Origin: Paracoccaceae bacterium
GTDB taxonomy: Bacteria; Pseudomonadota; Alphaproteobacteria; Rhodobacterales; Rhodobacteraceae
Direction: 5' to 3'
DNA: 61,166 bases
Assembly (NCBI GenBank): GCA_029862205.1
Contig: JAOTXT010000022.1
Coordinates: forward strand, 1 to 61,166
Both the position numbers and the translations under genes were made by a program. The notes under the pieces were generated by a model, which searched no databases, was not told the DNA's origin, and saw only the letters and a list, made by a program, of their open reading frames with translations. Shown here one piece after another: positions 34,452-43,119 of the stretch; the stretch's first letter is position 1, and each line of letters starts with the position of its first letter.

Positions 34452-36254
34452 ATGAACGATTCCTCCCCGCCGCCCACTGACTCCCAGACCGGCGCCTATC
34501 AGGTGCTGGCGCGCAAATACCGCCCCGGGCATTTCCGCGACCTGATCGGGCAGGAGGCGATGGTGCAAACCCTCACCAACGCATTCGCCCATGACCGGAT
34601 CGCCCATGCTTTTATCCTGACCGGCGTGCGCGGGGTCGGCAAGACGACCACCGCGCGGATCATCGCCAAGGGGCTGAATTGCATCCGCGGCGACGGACCG
34701 ACAATCGATCCTTGCGGTGAATGCGAGGCGTGCACGTCGATCGCCGACGGGCGCAACGTGGACGTGCTCGAGATGGACGCGGCCTCGAACACGGGTGTGG
34801 GCGACGTGCGCGAGATCATCGACTCGGTGCGCTACCGGGCCTCGGCCGCGCGCTACAAGGTCTATATCATCGACGAGGTCCACATGCTGTCGACCTCGGC
34901 CTTCAACGCGCTTCTGAAGACGCTCGAGGAGCCGCCTGAGCACGTGAAGTTTATCTTCGCCACGACCGAGATCCGCAAGGTGCCGGTGACGGTGCTCAGC
35001 CGCTGTCAGCGGTTCGATCTGCGCCGGATCGAGCCCGAGGCGATGCTGGCGCATCTGCGCGGCGTGGCCGAGAAGGAAGGCGCCAAGATCGCTGACGAGG
35101 CGCTGGCACTGATTACACGGGCGGCGGAGGGCTCGGTGCGCGATGCGCTGTCGCTGCTGGACCAGGCTATCGCCCATGGCCGCGGCGGCGAGGACGAGAC
35201 CAGCGCGGCGGAAGTGCGCGCCATGCTTGGGCTGGCCGACCGGGGCCGGGTCATCGACCTGTTCGAAGCGATCATGAAGGGTGACGCGGCAGGGGCGCTG
35301 CAGGAATTGGAGGCGCAATATGCCGATGGCGCGGATCCGGCTGTTGTGCTGCGCGACCTGGCGGAACTGACCCACTGGATATCCGTCCTGAAGATCTCCG
35401 CCGAGGCGGCGGAGGATCCGACGGTCTCGGCGGCCGAGCGCGCGCGTGGGAGCGATTTGGCCGGGCGGCTCTCGATGCGGGTGCTGACGCGGGCCTGGCA
35501 GATGCTGCTCAAAGCGATCGAGGAGGTGCCAATCGCCCCCAGCGCCATGATGGCGGCCGAGATGGCGGTGATCCGGCTGACCCACGTCGCGGACCTGCCG
35601 CCGCCCGAGGACCTGGTGCGCCGATTGACCGAAGGGAGCGCCGGTACGCCTTCCGGCGGGCGTCCGGGACCCGGCAATGGCGGCGGTGGCCCGGCGGCGC
35701 AATTGACCGCCTTGGCCGGCGGGGTGGTCTCGGCGCCCGGACTCGCGCCAAAGGCTGAGGCGGAAACCGCGCTTGCCGCCTATACGCGGTTCGAGGACGT
35801 GACCGCGCTCCTGCGCGCCGAGCGCGACATCAAGCTTCTGGACGAGGCCGAGACCCATATCCGCTTGGTGCGCTTTCGGCCGGGCGTGATCGAGTTCAAC
35901 CCCGCCCCGGGGGCACCGGCTAATCTGGCGGGCCGGTTGTCGCAGCGGCTACGCGACCTGACCGGTGCGCGCTGGCAAGTGGCGGTGGTCGCCGAAGAGG
36001 GGCGGCCGAGTATCGCCGAGCGCGTTCTGGCCGAGAAGGACGCGGCCAAGGCGCGTGCGGCGGAGCATCCCCTGGTGCTGGCCGCGCTCGAGAGCTTCCC
36101 TGGCGCCGAGATCCGGGCCGTGCGGCCGATCGGCGGCGATGGGGCGCCCGAGGAATATCTGGCGCCCGCGCCGGAACGGACATTCGTCGAGGTCGAGGGC
36201 GATCTCGTCGATGATGACGATTATGGGGACGACCCGTTCGAAGAGGACAACTGA
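34452..36254 (+). CDS. dnaX: DNA polymerase III subunits gamma/tau
   Basis: 600 residues. YQVLARKYRPGHFRDLIGQEAMVQTL starts the AAA+ clamp-loader core, TGVRGVGKTTTARIIAKGLNC is Walker A (about 58-66), and C77, C88, C91 and C94 are the zinc-binding cysteines. IIDEVHML is Walker B and LKTLEEPPEHVKFIFATTE contains sensor 1. After about residue 370 a Gly/Pro-rich linker and a tau-like polymerase-binding tail follow, ending in an acidic stretch (DDDDYGDDPFEED). I see no obvious A-rich slippery heptamer for gamma production. Followed by ybaB. Confidence 0.96.
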   Translation: MNDSSPPPTDSQTGAYQVLARKYRPGHFRDLIGQEAMVQTLTNAFAHDRIAHAFILTGVRGVGKTTTARIIAKGLNCIRGDGPTIDPCGECEACTSIADGRNVDVLEMDAASNTGVGDVREIIDSVRYRASAARYKVYIIDEVHMLSTSAFNALLKTLEEPPEHVKFIFATTEIRKVPVTVLSRCQRFDLRRIEPEAMLAHLRGVAEKEGAKIADEALALITRAAEGSVRDALSLLDQAIAHGRGGEDETSAAEVRAMLGLADRGRVIDLFEAIMKGDAAGALQELEAQYADGADPAVVLRDLAELTHWISVLKISAEAAEDPTVSAAERARGSDLAGRLSMRVLTRAWQMLLKAIEEVPIAPSAMMAAEMAVIRLTHVADLPPPEDLVRRLTEGSAGTPSGGRPGPGNGGGGPAAQLTALAGGVVSAPGLAPKAEAETALAAYTRFEDVTALLRAERDIKLLDEAETHIRLVRFRPGVIEFNPAPGAPANLAGRLSQRLRDLTGARWQVAVVAEEGRPSIAERVLAEKDAAKARAAEHPLVLAALESFPGAEIRAVRPIGGDGAPEEYLAPAPERTFVEVEGDLVDDDDYGDDPFEEDN

Positions 36255-36272
36255 CATGCTGAAAGGGCCGAA

Positions 36273-36623
36273 ATGCTAAAGGGACTGGGCGGTCTGGGCG
36301 ACATGGCGAAGCTGATGCAACAGGCCCAGGAGATGCAAAGCAAGATGACCGAGGCGCAATCGCGCATCGCCGAGATCGAGGCAGAAGGCACGTCCGGCGC
36401 CGGCATGGTCAAGGCGGTGGCGACCGCGCAGGGCGAGCTCAAATCGCTACGCGTCGAGGAGGGGCTGCTCGACGGGTCGCACGAGCGGGAAGTGCTCGAG
36501 GACTTGATCGTGGCCGCGGTCAATGATGCGGTGCGCCGCGCCCGGGAAGAAGGTCAGAGCGAGATGGCCAAGGTGACCGACGGGTTCGGTCTGCCGCCCG
36601 GCATGAAGCTGCCCTTCGGCTGA
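36273..36623 (+). CDS. YbaB/EbfC nucleoid-associated protein
   Basis: 116 residues. MAKLMQQAQEMQSKMTEAQSRIAEIEAEGTSGAGMVKAVATAQGELKSLRV is the YbaB DNA-binding helix-hairpin, and the tail ends KVTDGFGLPPGMKLPFG as usual. YbaB binds DNA as a dimer near recR. A near-repeat of the start lies just upstream: ATGCTGAAAGGG at 36256 makes a 7-codon decoy frame that overlaps the real start, and its AAAGGG also serves as the ribosome-binding site. Confidence 0.93.
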   Translation: MLKGLGGLGDMAKLMQQAQEMQSKMTEAQSRIAEIEAEGTSGAGMVKAVATAQGELKSLRVEEGLLDGSHEREVLEDLIVAAVNDAVRRAREEGQSEMAKVTDGFGLPPGMKLPFG

Positions 36624-36627
36624 TCGC

Positions 36628-37590
36628 GTGGACGGCACCCTGAAAAAGGGGTCCAGCTTCGGCACGGCGGCCTATGGGGGCGCAGGATGGTCGGGGCGCG
36701 TGGCCACCCACGCGCAAGAGATCGGCGCGCTTTGGGCCGATTGCGGGATCGACAGTGAATGGCGCGGGCTGAAAACCGTGCTGCTGCGCCGCCCGTGGGC
36801 CGAGATCGCGGTCGATGACGTGGGCGCGAGCCAGTTCCTGGAGCCGCTGGACCTCGGCCGCGCTCAGGCCGAGCACGACCAAATGGCCGCCGCCTATCGC
36901 GACGTGGGGGTCGCGGTGATCGACGTGGCCGACGTGCCGGCGCCCACGCCCAACCGCATGTTCTGCGCCGATCTCTTTGTCATGACGCCCGAGGGCGCGA
37001 TCCTGGGCCGCCCGGCCTCGACCGTGCGCGCGGGCGAGGAAGTGGCGGTGGCGGCGGCGCTGGCCGGCGCCGGTGTGCCGATCCTGAAAACCCTGACCGG
37101 CCCGGCGACCTTCGAGGGCGCGGACCTGATGTGGCTGGATGCAGGGACGGCGCTGATCGGCAGGGGGCTGCGGACCAACGATGCGGCGATCGCGCAAATC
37201 GGGGCGCTGTTGGCCGAGATCGGCTGCGAGACCATCGCCGTCGACCTGCCCTTCGGCACCATGCATCTGATGGGGATGCTGCGAATTCTCGACCGCGATA
37301 TGGCGGTCGCCTGGCCGCGGCGAACGCCGCATGCGGCGGTGATGGCATTGCGCGAACGCGGCTACCGGGTGGCGTTCCTGCCCGACCAGGACGAGGCGGA
37401 ATCGAACAAGGCATTGAACGTGGTGACCCTGGGCCCCGGGCGCATCCTAATGCCCGCCGGGAACCCGCTGGCACGCGGCTTCTACGAAGGCTTGGGGGTC
37501 GAGGTGGCCGAGACACCGATGGCAGAGCTGCGCAAGGCGGCCGGCGCGGTCGGATGCCTGACCGGCGTCGTGGCGCGGGAGCGCGCATGA
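36628..37590 (+). CDS. Amidinotransferase / dimethylarginine dimethylaminohydrolase-fold protein
   Basis: 320 residues from GTG 36628. [62 protein letters not shown] with the catalytic His, and [10 protein letters not shown] with the catalytic Cys near the C-terminus match the pentein (guanidino-modifying) fold shared by arginine deiminase, DDAH and amidinotransferases. It probably acts on an arginine-like guanidine. It lies between ybaB and recR and overlaps recR by 4 nt (ATGA), an unusual insertion into this DNA-repair gene row. Confidence 0.8.
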   Translation: MDGTLKKGSSFGTAAYGGAGWSGRVATHAQEIGALWADCGIDSEWRGLKTVLLRRPWAEIAVDDVGASQFLEPLDLGRAQAEHDQMAAAYRDVGVAVIDVADVPAPTPNRMFCADLFVMTPEGAILGRPASTVRAGEEVAVAAALAGAGVPILKTLTGPATFEGADLMWLDAGTALIGRGLRTNDAAIAQIGALLAEIGCETIAVDLPFGTMHLMGMLRILDRDMAVAWPRRTPHAAVMALRERGYRVAFLPDQDEAESNKALNVVTLGPGRILMPAGNPLARGFYEGLGVEVAETPMAELRKAAGAVGCLTGVVARERA

Positions 37591-38186
37591 CGGGGGGCGG
37601 CGCCGAGATCGAGCGGCTGATCGACCTGCTGGCCAAGTTGCCGGGGTTGGGGCCGCGCTCGGCCCGGCGGGCGGCGCTGGCGCTGGTCAAGAAGCGCGAG
37701 CTGCTCTTGGCGCCCCTGGCCCAGTCAATGGCCGAGGTGGCCGAGCGGGTCCGCCTCTGCGCCACTTGCGGCAACCTGGCGACCGGGGACCAATGCGCGA
37801 TCTGCGCTGATCCCCGCCGGGATGCGGCCCGGATCTGCGTCGTCGAGGATGTGGCCGATCTTTGGGCAATGGAGCGCGCCGCCGTCTATCGTGGTCGCTA
37901 CCACGTGCTGGGGGGCGTGCTATCGGCCCTGGATGGGGTGACACCGGAAAATCTGGGGATCCCGGACCTGGCAGCCCGGGTGCGGGCCGATCAGGTGAGC
38001 GAGGTGATCCTGGCGGTCAGCGCCACGGTGGATGGGCAAACGACGGCCCATGTGATCGCGGATTATCTCGAGGGGACAGGCGCCTTGGTGACGTCACTGG
38101 CCAAGGGCGTGCCGGTCGGCGGCGAACTCGATTACCTTGATGACGGCACGATTTCCGCGGCGCTGGCCGCGCGGAAGGCGCTTTGA
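37587..38186 (+). CDS. recR: Recombination protein RecR
   Basis: 199 residues, standard RecR length. [20 protein letters not shown] is the helix-hairpin-helix, [16 protein letters not shown] is the zinc finger, [16 protein letters not shown] starts the Toprim domain, and [15 protein letters not shown] is conserved. RecR works with RecO and RecF to load RecA on gapped DNA. The start is the ATG overlapping the previous stop, not the upstream in-frame ATG at 37131. Confidence 0.96.
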   Translation: MTGGGAEIERLIDLLAKLPGLGPRSARRAALALVKKRELLLAPLAQSMAEVAERVRLCATCGNLATGDQCAICADPRRDAARICVVEDVADLWAMERAAVYRGRYHVLGGVLSALDGVTPENLGIPDLAARVRADQVSEVILAVSATVDGQTTAHVIADYLEGTGALVTSLAKGVPVGGELDYLDDGTISAALAARKAL

Positions 38187-38224
38187 ATGGCGCGGGCGAC
38201 CGCGCCAGATCGATTGGCTAGGCC

Positions 38225-38461
38225 TTATCGGAGACCGAGGGTCTCGGCGATCGACCGGCCCAGATCGATGTCGTATTCGGCCGCGACGTATTTGGCCGTG
38301 CCGTAAATGACATAGCCGACGATCAGGCCCATCGCGATAAAGGACAGTTCAACCGCCGTCGAATAGCCGGTACCGAGAAATCCGTCATAGACGCCGGTGA
38401 TCGACTCGAAGCCGTCGCTGTATCCCACACTCGCACCCGAAGCATCATCTACTTTCGCCAT
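38225..38461 (-). CDS. Small membrane protein of unknown function (78 aa)
   Basis: The protein begins MAKVDDASGASVGYSDGFESITGVYDGFLGTG, then has one hydrophobic helix (ELSFIAMGLIVGYVIYGTAKYV) and a polar C-terminus (YDIDLGRSIAETLGL). No family is recognised. It is convergent with recR and lies 250 nt downstream of hisG on the same strand, so it may have its own promoter in 38462-38711. Confidence 0.6.
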   Translation of the reverse strand: MAKVDDASGASVGYSDGFESITGVYDGFLGTGYSTAVELSFIAMGLIVGYVIYGTAKYVAAEYDIDLGRSIAETLGLR

Positions 38462-38592
38462 CGGTACGCTCCCACTCAGAACGACCCGCTAACCAGGTCA
38501 ACGGGGTGGAGTATCGGTGCTAAATGTGAATGATTCAGGGCAGAAAAAGGTCCAAAAATCTTTCAGATAGGGTAAAAGACCCTAAGAATAAA

Positions 38593-38641
38593 CTTAAAGT
38601 TGAGTGGAAATCTTCTTATCGCCCTGACAGCTCAACTTAAG
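38593..38641. repeat. Imperfect 11-bp inverted repeat
   Basis: CTTAAAGTTGAG (38593-38604) and CTCAACTTAAG (38631-38641) are inverted copies with one bulged A and a 26-nt loop. It lies between hisG and the small membrane protein gene, on the promoter side of the latter. It could be an operator or a weak terminator. Confidence 0.4.
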
Positions 38642-38711
38642 CGAAATCTGGCGGGTTCGCGTATCTCGATGGGTAGTGCCGTGATCAATTATCGCGACTC
38701 GCGCACCTGGC

Positions 38712-39413
38712 TCAGCCTGACGGCGTTGCGTCCCCTCCCAGTATCCGATCAATTGTCTCCCGCGATTGCGCTCCAATCTCGGCCGTTTTGCTAAGGCAGA
38801 GCACCGCGTGGCTTTGCAGGATCAGCCCGTCCTCAACGAGCTTGAGATGGTTTGCGCGCAACGTCTCGCCCGACGAGGTGATGTCGGCGATCGCCTCGCA
38901 GCTCTGGTTCATCGGGCCCGCCTCGGTGGCGCCTTGGCTGTCGATCAGGCGGTAGTCCGCCACGCCCTTTGCCTGGAAAAAGGCGCGGGTCAGGTTGTGG
39001 TATTTGGTTGCGATCCTCAGCCCGTGGCCGTGGCGGGCACGGAAGGCCTCGGCCACAGCGTCGAGATCGGCCATGCGCTCGACATCGATCCAGAAGGCGG
39101 GCACGGCGACCACCAGATCAGCGTGACCGAAACCGAGTTGCCGGGCAATCGATATCCGATCCGCCCAACCGGGCACGCGCTCGCGGATCAGGTCCTCGCC
39201 GGTAACGCCCATATCGACCCGGCCTTCGGCCAAGGCGCCCGGGATTTCTCCGGCCGGTAGCATGACAATCTCGAGCCCGGCGGCGCCCTCCGCACGCGCC
39301 GCGTATTGCCGCGCATCGCCGGTGCGCGCGATCTCGACACCGTGACCGGCAAACCAGGCGATGGTCTCGGCTTGGATACGCCCCTTTGACGGCAGGGCCA
39401 GCGTCAGGGTCAT
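38712..39413 (-). CDS. hisG: ATP phosphoribosyltransferase, short form
   Basis: 233 residues: the HisG_S length, without the C-terminal regulatory domain. TLALPSKGRIQAETIAWF, GVTGEDLIRERVP, IATKYHNLTRAFF and DITSSGETLRANHL are diagnostic of the catalytic domain. This short form needs HisZ as its regulatory partner, and hisZ lies directly upstream, overlapping by 4 nt. It catalyses the first, feedback-regulated step of histidine synthesis. Confidence 0.96.
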   Translation of the reverse strand: MTLTLALPSKGRIQAETIAWFAGHGVEIARTGDARQYAARAEGAAGLEIVMLPAGEIPGALAEGRVDMGVTGEDLIRERVPGWADRISIARQLGFGHADLVVAVPAFWIDVERMADLDAVAEAFRARHGHGLRIATKYHNLTRAFFQAKGVADYRLIDSQGATEAGPMNQSCEAIADITSSGETLRANHLKLVEDGLILQSHAVLCLSKTAEIGAQSRETIDRILGGDATPSG

Positions 39414-40585
39414 GGCCGCTCTCCGCTTGCCGCCAGCAGCGCCTCGGGCCTGATCATGCCGCCGACGGCGGGGATCGGGCGTGCGGCACCCAGGCGCTGC
39501 GTCATGGCGTCGTAGCGCCCGCCGCCGGCGAGCGGCGGCAGGTCGGGCCGCGCCCCCGAGCCGTCCCGCGCGGTGACCTCGAAGACGAAGCCTTCATAAT
39601 ATTCCAGGTTGCGCCCAAAGGCGGCATCGAATGGCATCCGGGCCGCGTCGAGCCCGGCCTGGTCCAACGCCTCGAGGCGTGCCTCGAACCGGTCGAGCGC
39701 CGGCGTGATGTCGACTCCAGCCGCATCAGTCAGGGCGCGCAGCCGGGCGAGCGCGTTGCCGGCGGGCCCCTTGATCGAGAGCGCGGTCTCGATCAGTTCG
39801 GCATGCTCGGCGGGCATCGGCGGCTCGCCCGCCGCTTCGGCGAGCGCCCGGGCGCGGGCGGTGATCTCGTCGACCTCACGCAGGCCAATCGGCTGGCCGG
39901 CGGCTTCGGCCAGGACAGCGACGGCGCGGTCGGGTTCTGGCCCTGTCGCCGCTGCAATAAGGCGCGCGCGGGTTGCGCCTGGGGCGGATGGACCCGCCAC
40001 CGCCTCTTCGACCAATTCGTGGAACCGGGCCGGGCGCCAGAAATGACGGCGCAATTGGTGGCATCGGCGCGGGGGCATCGGCAGCGCGTCCAAGAGCGCA
40101 AACGCGATGCCCAAATCGCCGGTCGAGATCTCGATCGGTCCGGCACCGGCGGCCTCCAGCGCGCGCCGGATCAGAGCAAGCACCTCGGCATCCGCGACCG
40201 CCGCATCCGGGTCACCAAGATTCTCGATTCCAGCCTGCAAATACTCCGTTGGCCGGGTGGAGCCCGGATCCTGGCGGCGGAACACCGGCCCCTGATAAGC
40301 GTAGCGCGCCGCGCGGTCCCAGCCGCGGGCGCTGTGGGCGCGCACCACGGGAACCGTGAAATCGGGCCTGAGACACATCTCGTCCGAGCCGCCCGGACCG
40401 CCGATCCCTGGGAACAGAAATGCCCGGGCGCGAATATCCTCGCCGTATAGATCGATCAGGGTTTCCGCCTCGAACAGATGGCCCGTGGTCACGGGCGCAT
40501 ATCCCGCCTCGGCGAATGTGGCGGCGATGGCGGCCAGGGCCGTCTCGATCGCGGCGTGGTCCGCGCCCTGTCGCACAGGGGTCAT
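39410..40585 (-). CDS. hisZ: ATP phosphoribosyltransferase regulatory subunit
   Basis: 391 residues resembling a class II aminoacyl-tRNA synthetase core. LFPGIGGPGGSDEMCLRPDFTVPVVRAH and YAYQGPVFRRQDPGSTRPTEYLQAGIENLGDPD correspond to the HisRS motifs without the full ATP site, and LAGGGRYDAMTQRLG is near the C-terminus. HisZ does not charge tRNA; it binds short HisG and mediates histidine feedback. It starts 6 nt after the hisS stop and overlaps hisG by 4 nt, forming a hisS-hisZ-hisG operon. Confidence 0.95.
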   Translation of the reverse strand: MTPVRQGADHAAIETALAAIAATFAEAGYAPVTTGHLFEAETLIDLYGEDIRARAFLFPGIGGPGGSDEMCLRPDFTVPVVRAHSARGWDRAARYAYQGPVFRRQDPGSTRPTEYLQAGIENLGDPDAAVADAEVLALIRRALEAAGAGPIEISTGDLGIAFALLDALPMPPRRCHQLRRHFWRPARFHELVEEAVAGPSAPGATRARLIAAATGPEPDRAVAVLAEAAGQPIGLREVDEITARARALAEAAGEPPMPAEHAELIETALSIKGPAGNALARLRALTDAAGVDITPALDRFEARLEALDQAGLDAARMPFDAAFGRNLEYYEGFVFEVTARDGSGARPDLPPLAGGGRYDAMTQRLGAARPIPAVGGMIRPEALLAASGERP

Positions 40586-40590
40586 GGGGT

Positions 40591-42084
40591 TCAACCTTCG
40601 GCGCGGGCCAGCATGGCGCGGACCTGGGCGATCAGTTCGCCCCGGGGCACCGTGATCTGGGCTGGCTGGGCCTTCCACTCCTCGTGGGTCTCGATCTCGG
40701 CCGCCAGCCGCGCGCCAAGCGCCAGATCCTTCAGCGTCACCTGGCCCTGTGCCTTTTCGTCCGCCCCTTCGATCACGGCCACGGGTGCCGCGCGCTTGTC
40801 GGCGTATTTGAGCTGCTTGGCCATGTTGCCACCGCCCAGGAAGACCTCCGCCCGGATGCCCGCATTGCGCAGTTCGGCGCACATGGTCTGGTAGTCGGCC
40901 ATGCGGTCCCGGTCCATGGGCAGGATGACGACCGGGCCGGCGGCCCGCGACCCGTCCAGGCGGCCCTTGGCATGGAGCGCGGCCAGCAGCCGGTCGACCC
41001 CGATCGAGATGCCGGTCGCCGGCACGGCCTGGCCGGTGAACCGCTTGACCAGGTCGTCATAGCGCCCGCCGCCAGCGACCGAGCCGAATTGGCGGACCTG
41101 GCCGTCCTCGTCGGTGATCTCGAAGGTGAGTTCTGCCTCGTAGACAGGGCCGGTATAGTAGTCGAGGCCGCGCACCACCGAAGGGTCGATGATGGCGCGG
41201 GATTGATAGCCTTGGGCTTCCAGAAGTTCGGCGATGGTCTCGAGTTCGCGCACACCTTCGGGCCCCGTGTCCGAACCGCCGACCAGCTCGGACAGCCGCG
41301 CACAGGTCGCCGCGCTGGTCTCGCGTCCGGCGGTCACAAAGCCCATTATCTGGTCCGCTTGTTCAACCGACAGTTCGGCACCCTTGGTGAAATCTCCCGA
41401 CTCGTCCTTGCGACCTGCACCTAGCAGGGCCCGCACTCCGTCATCTCCCAGCCGGTCGAGCTTGTCGATGGCGCGCAGCACGATCCCCCGGGTTGCCGCA
41501 GCCGCTTCTTGGTCGCCGAGCCCGATTGCCTCCATCACGCCGTTCAGCACCTTGCGGTTGTTGATGCGGATGATCACGTCCTCGCGCGCGATGCCGAGCG
41601 CCTCGAAGGCATCGGCCGTCATCATGCAGATCTCGGCATCCGCGGCGACGGTCGGCGTACCCACCGTATCCGCATCGCACTGATAGAATTGCCGGAACCG
41701 GCCCGGGCCCGGCTTCTCGTTGCGCCAGACCGGCCCCACCGCATAGCGCCGGTAGGGGTTCGGCAGGTCCATCCGGTGCTGGGCGACGACCCGGGCCAAG
41801 GGCGCGGTCAGGTCGTAGCGCAACCCCAGCCAGGCCTCGTCATCGTCCTGCCAGGCGAAGATGCCGTCGTTCGGGCGGTCCACATCGGGGAGGAACTTGC
41901 CCAGTGCCTCGACGGTCTCGACGGCCGAGCTCTCCAGCGGGTCGAAGCCGTAATGGTGATAGACCTCGCAGATCCGGTCCAGCATGACCCGGCGCTCGGC
42001 GACTTCCTCACCGAAATAGTCGCGGAACCCGCGCGGGGTCACGGCCTTGGGCCGCTGAGGCTTCTTCTTCTTGTCTTTCGCCAT
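40591..42084 (-). CDS. hisS: Histidyl-tRNA synthetase
   Basis: 497 residues. [53 protein letters not shown] contains motif 2; [22 protein letters not shown] and [14 protein letters not shown] are the HisRS-specific histidine-binding blocks (HisA/HisB); the C-terminal anticodon-binding domain ends at [20 protein letters not shown]. The start ATG is followed by a Lys-rich leader. It heads the his genes and is divergent from a sulfotransferase. Confidence 0.96.
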   Translation of the reverse strand: MAKDKKKKPQRPKAVTPRGFRDYFGEEVAERRVMLDRICEVYHHYGFDPLESSAVETVEALGKFLPDVDRPNDGIFAWQDDDEAWLGLRYDLTAPLARVVAQHRMDLPNPYRRYAVGPVWRNEKPGPGRFRQFYQCDADTVGTPTVAADAEICMMTADAFEALGIAREDVIIRINNRKVLNGVMEAIGLGDQEAAAATRGIVLRAIDKLDRLGDDGVRALLGAGRKDESGDFTKGAELSVEQADQIMGFVTAGRETSAATCARLSELVGGSDTGPEGVRELETIAELLEAQGYQSRAIIDPSVVRGLDYYTGPVYEAELTFEITDEDGQVRQFGSVAGGGRYDDLVKRFTGQAVPATGISIGVDRLLAALHAKGRLDGSRAAGPVVILPMDRDRMADYQTMCAELRNAGIRAEVFLGGGNMAKQLKYADKRAAPVAVIEGADEKAQGQVTLKDLALGARLAAEIETHEEWKAQPAQITVPRGELIAQVRAMLARAEG

Positions 42085-42276
42085 CAGGAACCGCGCGCCG
42101 CTGCCAAATCGAGGCGTTCCCTAGCGGATCGGGGCCCCAGGAGCAAGCAGGGGGCAAGAAGGGGCCAAGCGAGATGGCCTGTGCGGGCGCGACCGAGGCT
42201 CAGCGATATTGCTCGCTTGCGGCCGCCTCACTATAGCGGAGCGACATGCCGAGATGGGGATCGTGGGAGTTCGAGT

Positions 42277-43119
42277 ATGGCGGCCGGTTCTGGCAATCTG
42301 ATCTGGATCGCGTCCTACCCAAAATCCGGGAACACCTGGATGCGCATGTTCCTGGCCAACTACATGGCTCCGCGCAGTGACGGCCAACCGTTCCGCCTGA
42401 CCGATCTCGGGGCGACATCGTCGAGCGACGCGCGCGTTCGCGATATCAGCCGCGCGGTTGGCCAAGATTGCCACGAGATGGCGCCCGAAGAGCTATACCG
42501 AGGACGCCAGCGTCATCTCGAAATTCTTTCAGCGTCAGAAAAACCGACGTTGCTGAAGACGCACATGCCGAACGCGATCCTCTTTGGCATGTCGCTGATC
42601 CCCGCCGAGCTTAGCCGGTGCGCCATCTACATCGTGCGCAATCCGCTCGATATTGTGCCGTCCTACGCGCATTACATGGAGCTGGACATCGAGCGTTCGG
42701 TTGAGTTGCTTGCCAGCTCAAAGAACTGGACGCGGGGCAATGAGCGTCAAATCACCCAGATGGTCGGCGATTGGTCGATGCATGTCAGGTCGTGGCTCTC
42801 GGTCGACGATTTCCCAGTCTTGGTCGTGCGCTACGAGGACTTGATCGACGATCCGGCAAAGCATTTCGCGAATGTGGTCGAAACGATCGGCATGCCGCTT
42901 GACGACGCGAAATTGAACCACGCGATTGAGGCATCTCGCTTCGATGAACTGCAGGCACAGGACAAGCAAGTGGGGTATTCAGGCCGTGACGTCCCGTTCT
43001 TCCGGAAGGGCATTAAGGGCGATTGGAAGGACACTCTCCCCGAGGACCTGTCGAAAAAGGTGATCTCGGATCACGGCAAGGTCATGGCATTCCTGCGTTA
43101 CCTGGACGGGTCGAGCTAA
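42277..43119 (+). CDS. Sulfotransferase domain protein
   Basis: 280 residues from ATG 42277 (GGGAG upstream). WIASYPKSGNTWMRMFLANYM is the 5'-phosphosulfate loop (YPKSGNTW), LLKTHMPNA follows, and IVRNPLDIVPSYAHYM is the 3'-phosphate site; FFRKGIKGDWKDTL is the C-terminal RKG block. It uses PAPS; acceptor unknown. Its stop overlaps the stop of the convergent MscS gene by 3 nt (CTAA at 43116-43119). It is a second, unrelated-looking sulfotransferase in the window. Confidence 0.88.
   Translation: MAAGSGNLIWIASYPKSGNTWMRMFLANYMAPRSDGQPFRLTDLGATSSSDARVRDISRAVGQDCHEMAPEELYRGRQRHLEILSASEKPTLLKTHMPNAILFGMSLIPAELSRCAIYIVRNPLDIVPSYAHYMELDIERSVELLASSKNWTRGNERQITQMVGDWSMHVRSWLSVDDFPVLVVRYEDLIDDPAKHFANVVETIGMPLDDAKLNHAIEASRFDELQAQDKQVGYSGRDVPFFRKGIKGDWKDTLPEDLSKKVISDHGKVMAFLRYLDGSS

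Noticed and set aside
37131-38186. Longer recR frame from 37131
   Set aside because: It reads through the amidinotransferase gene out of frame; RecR has normal length from 37587.
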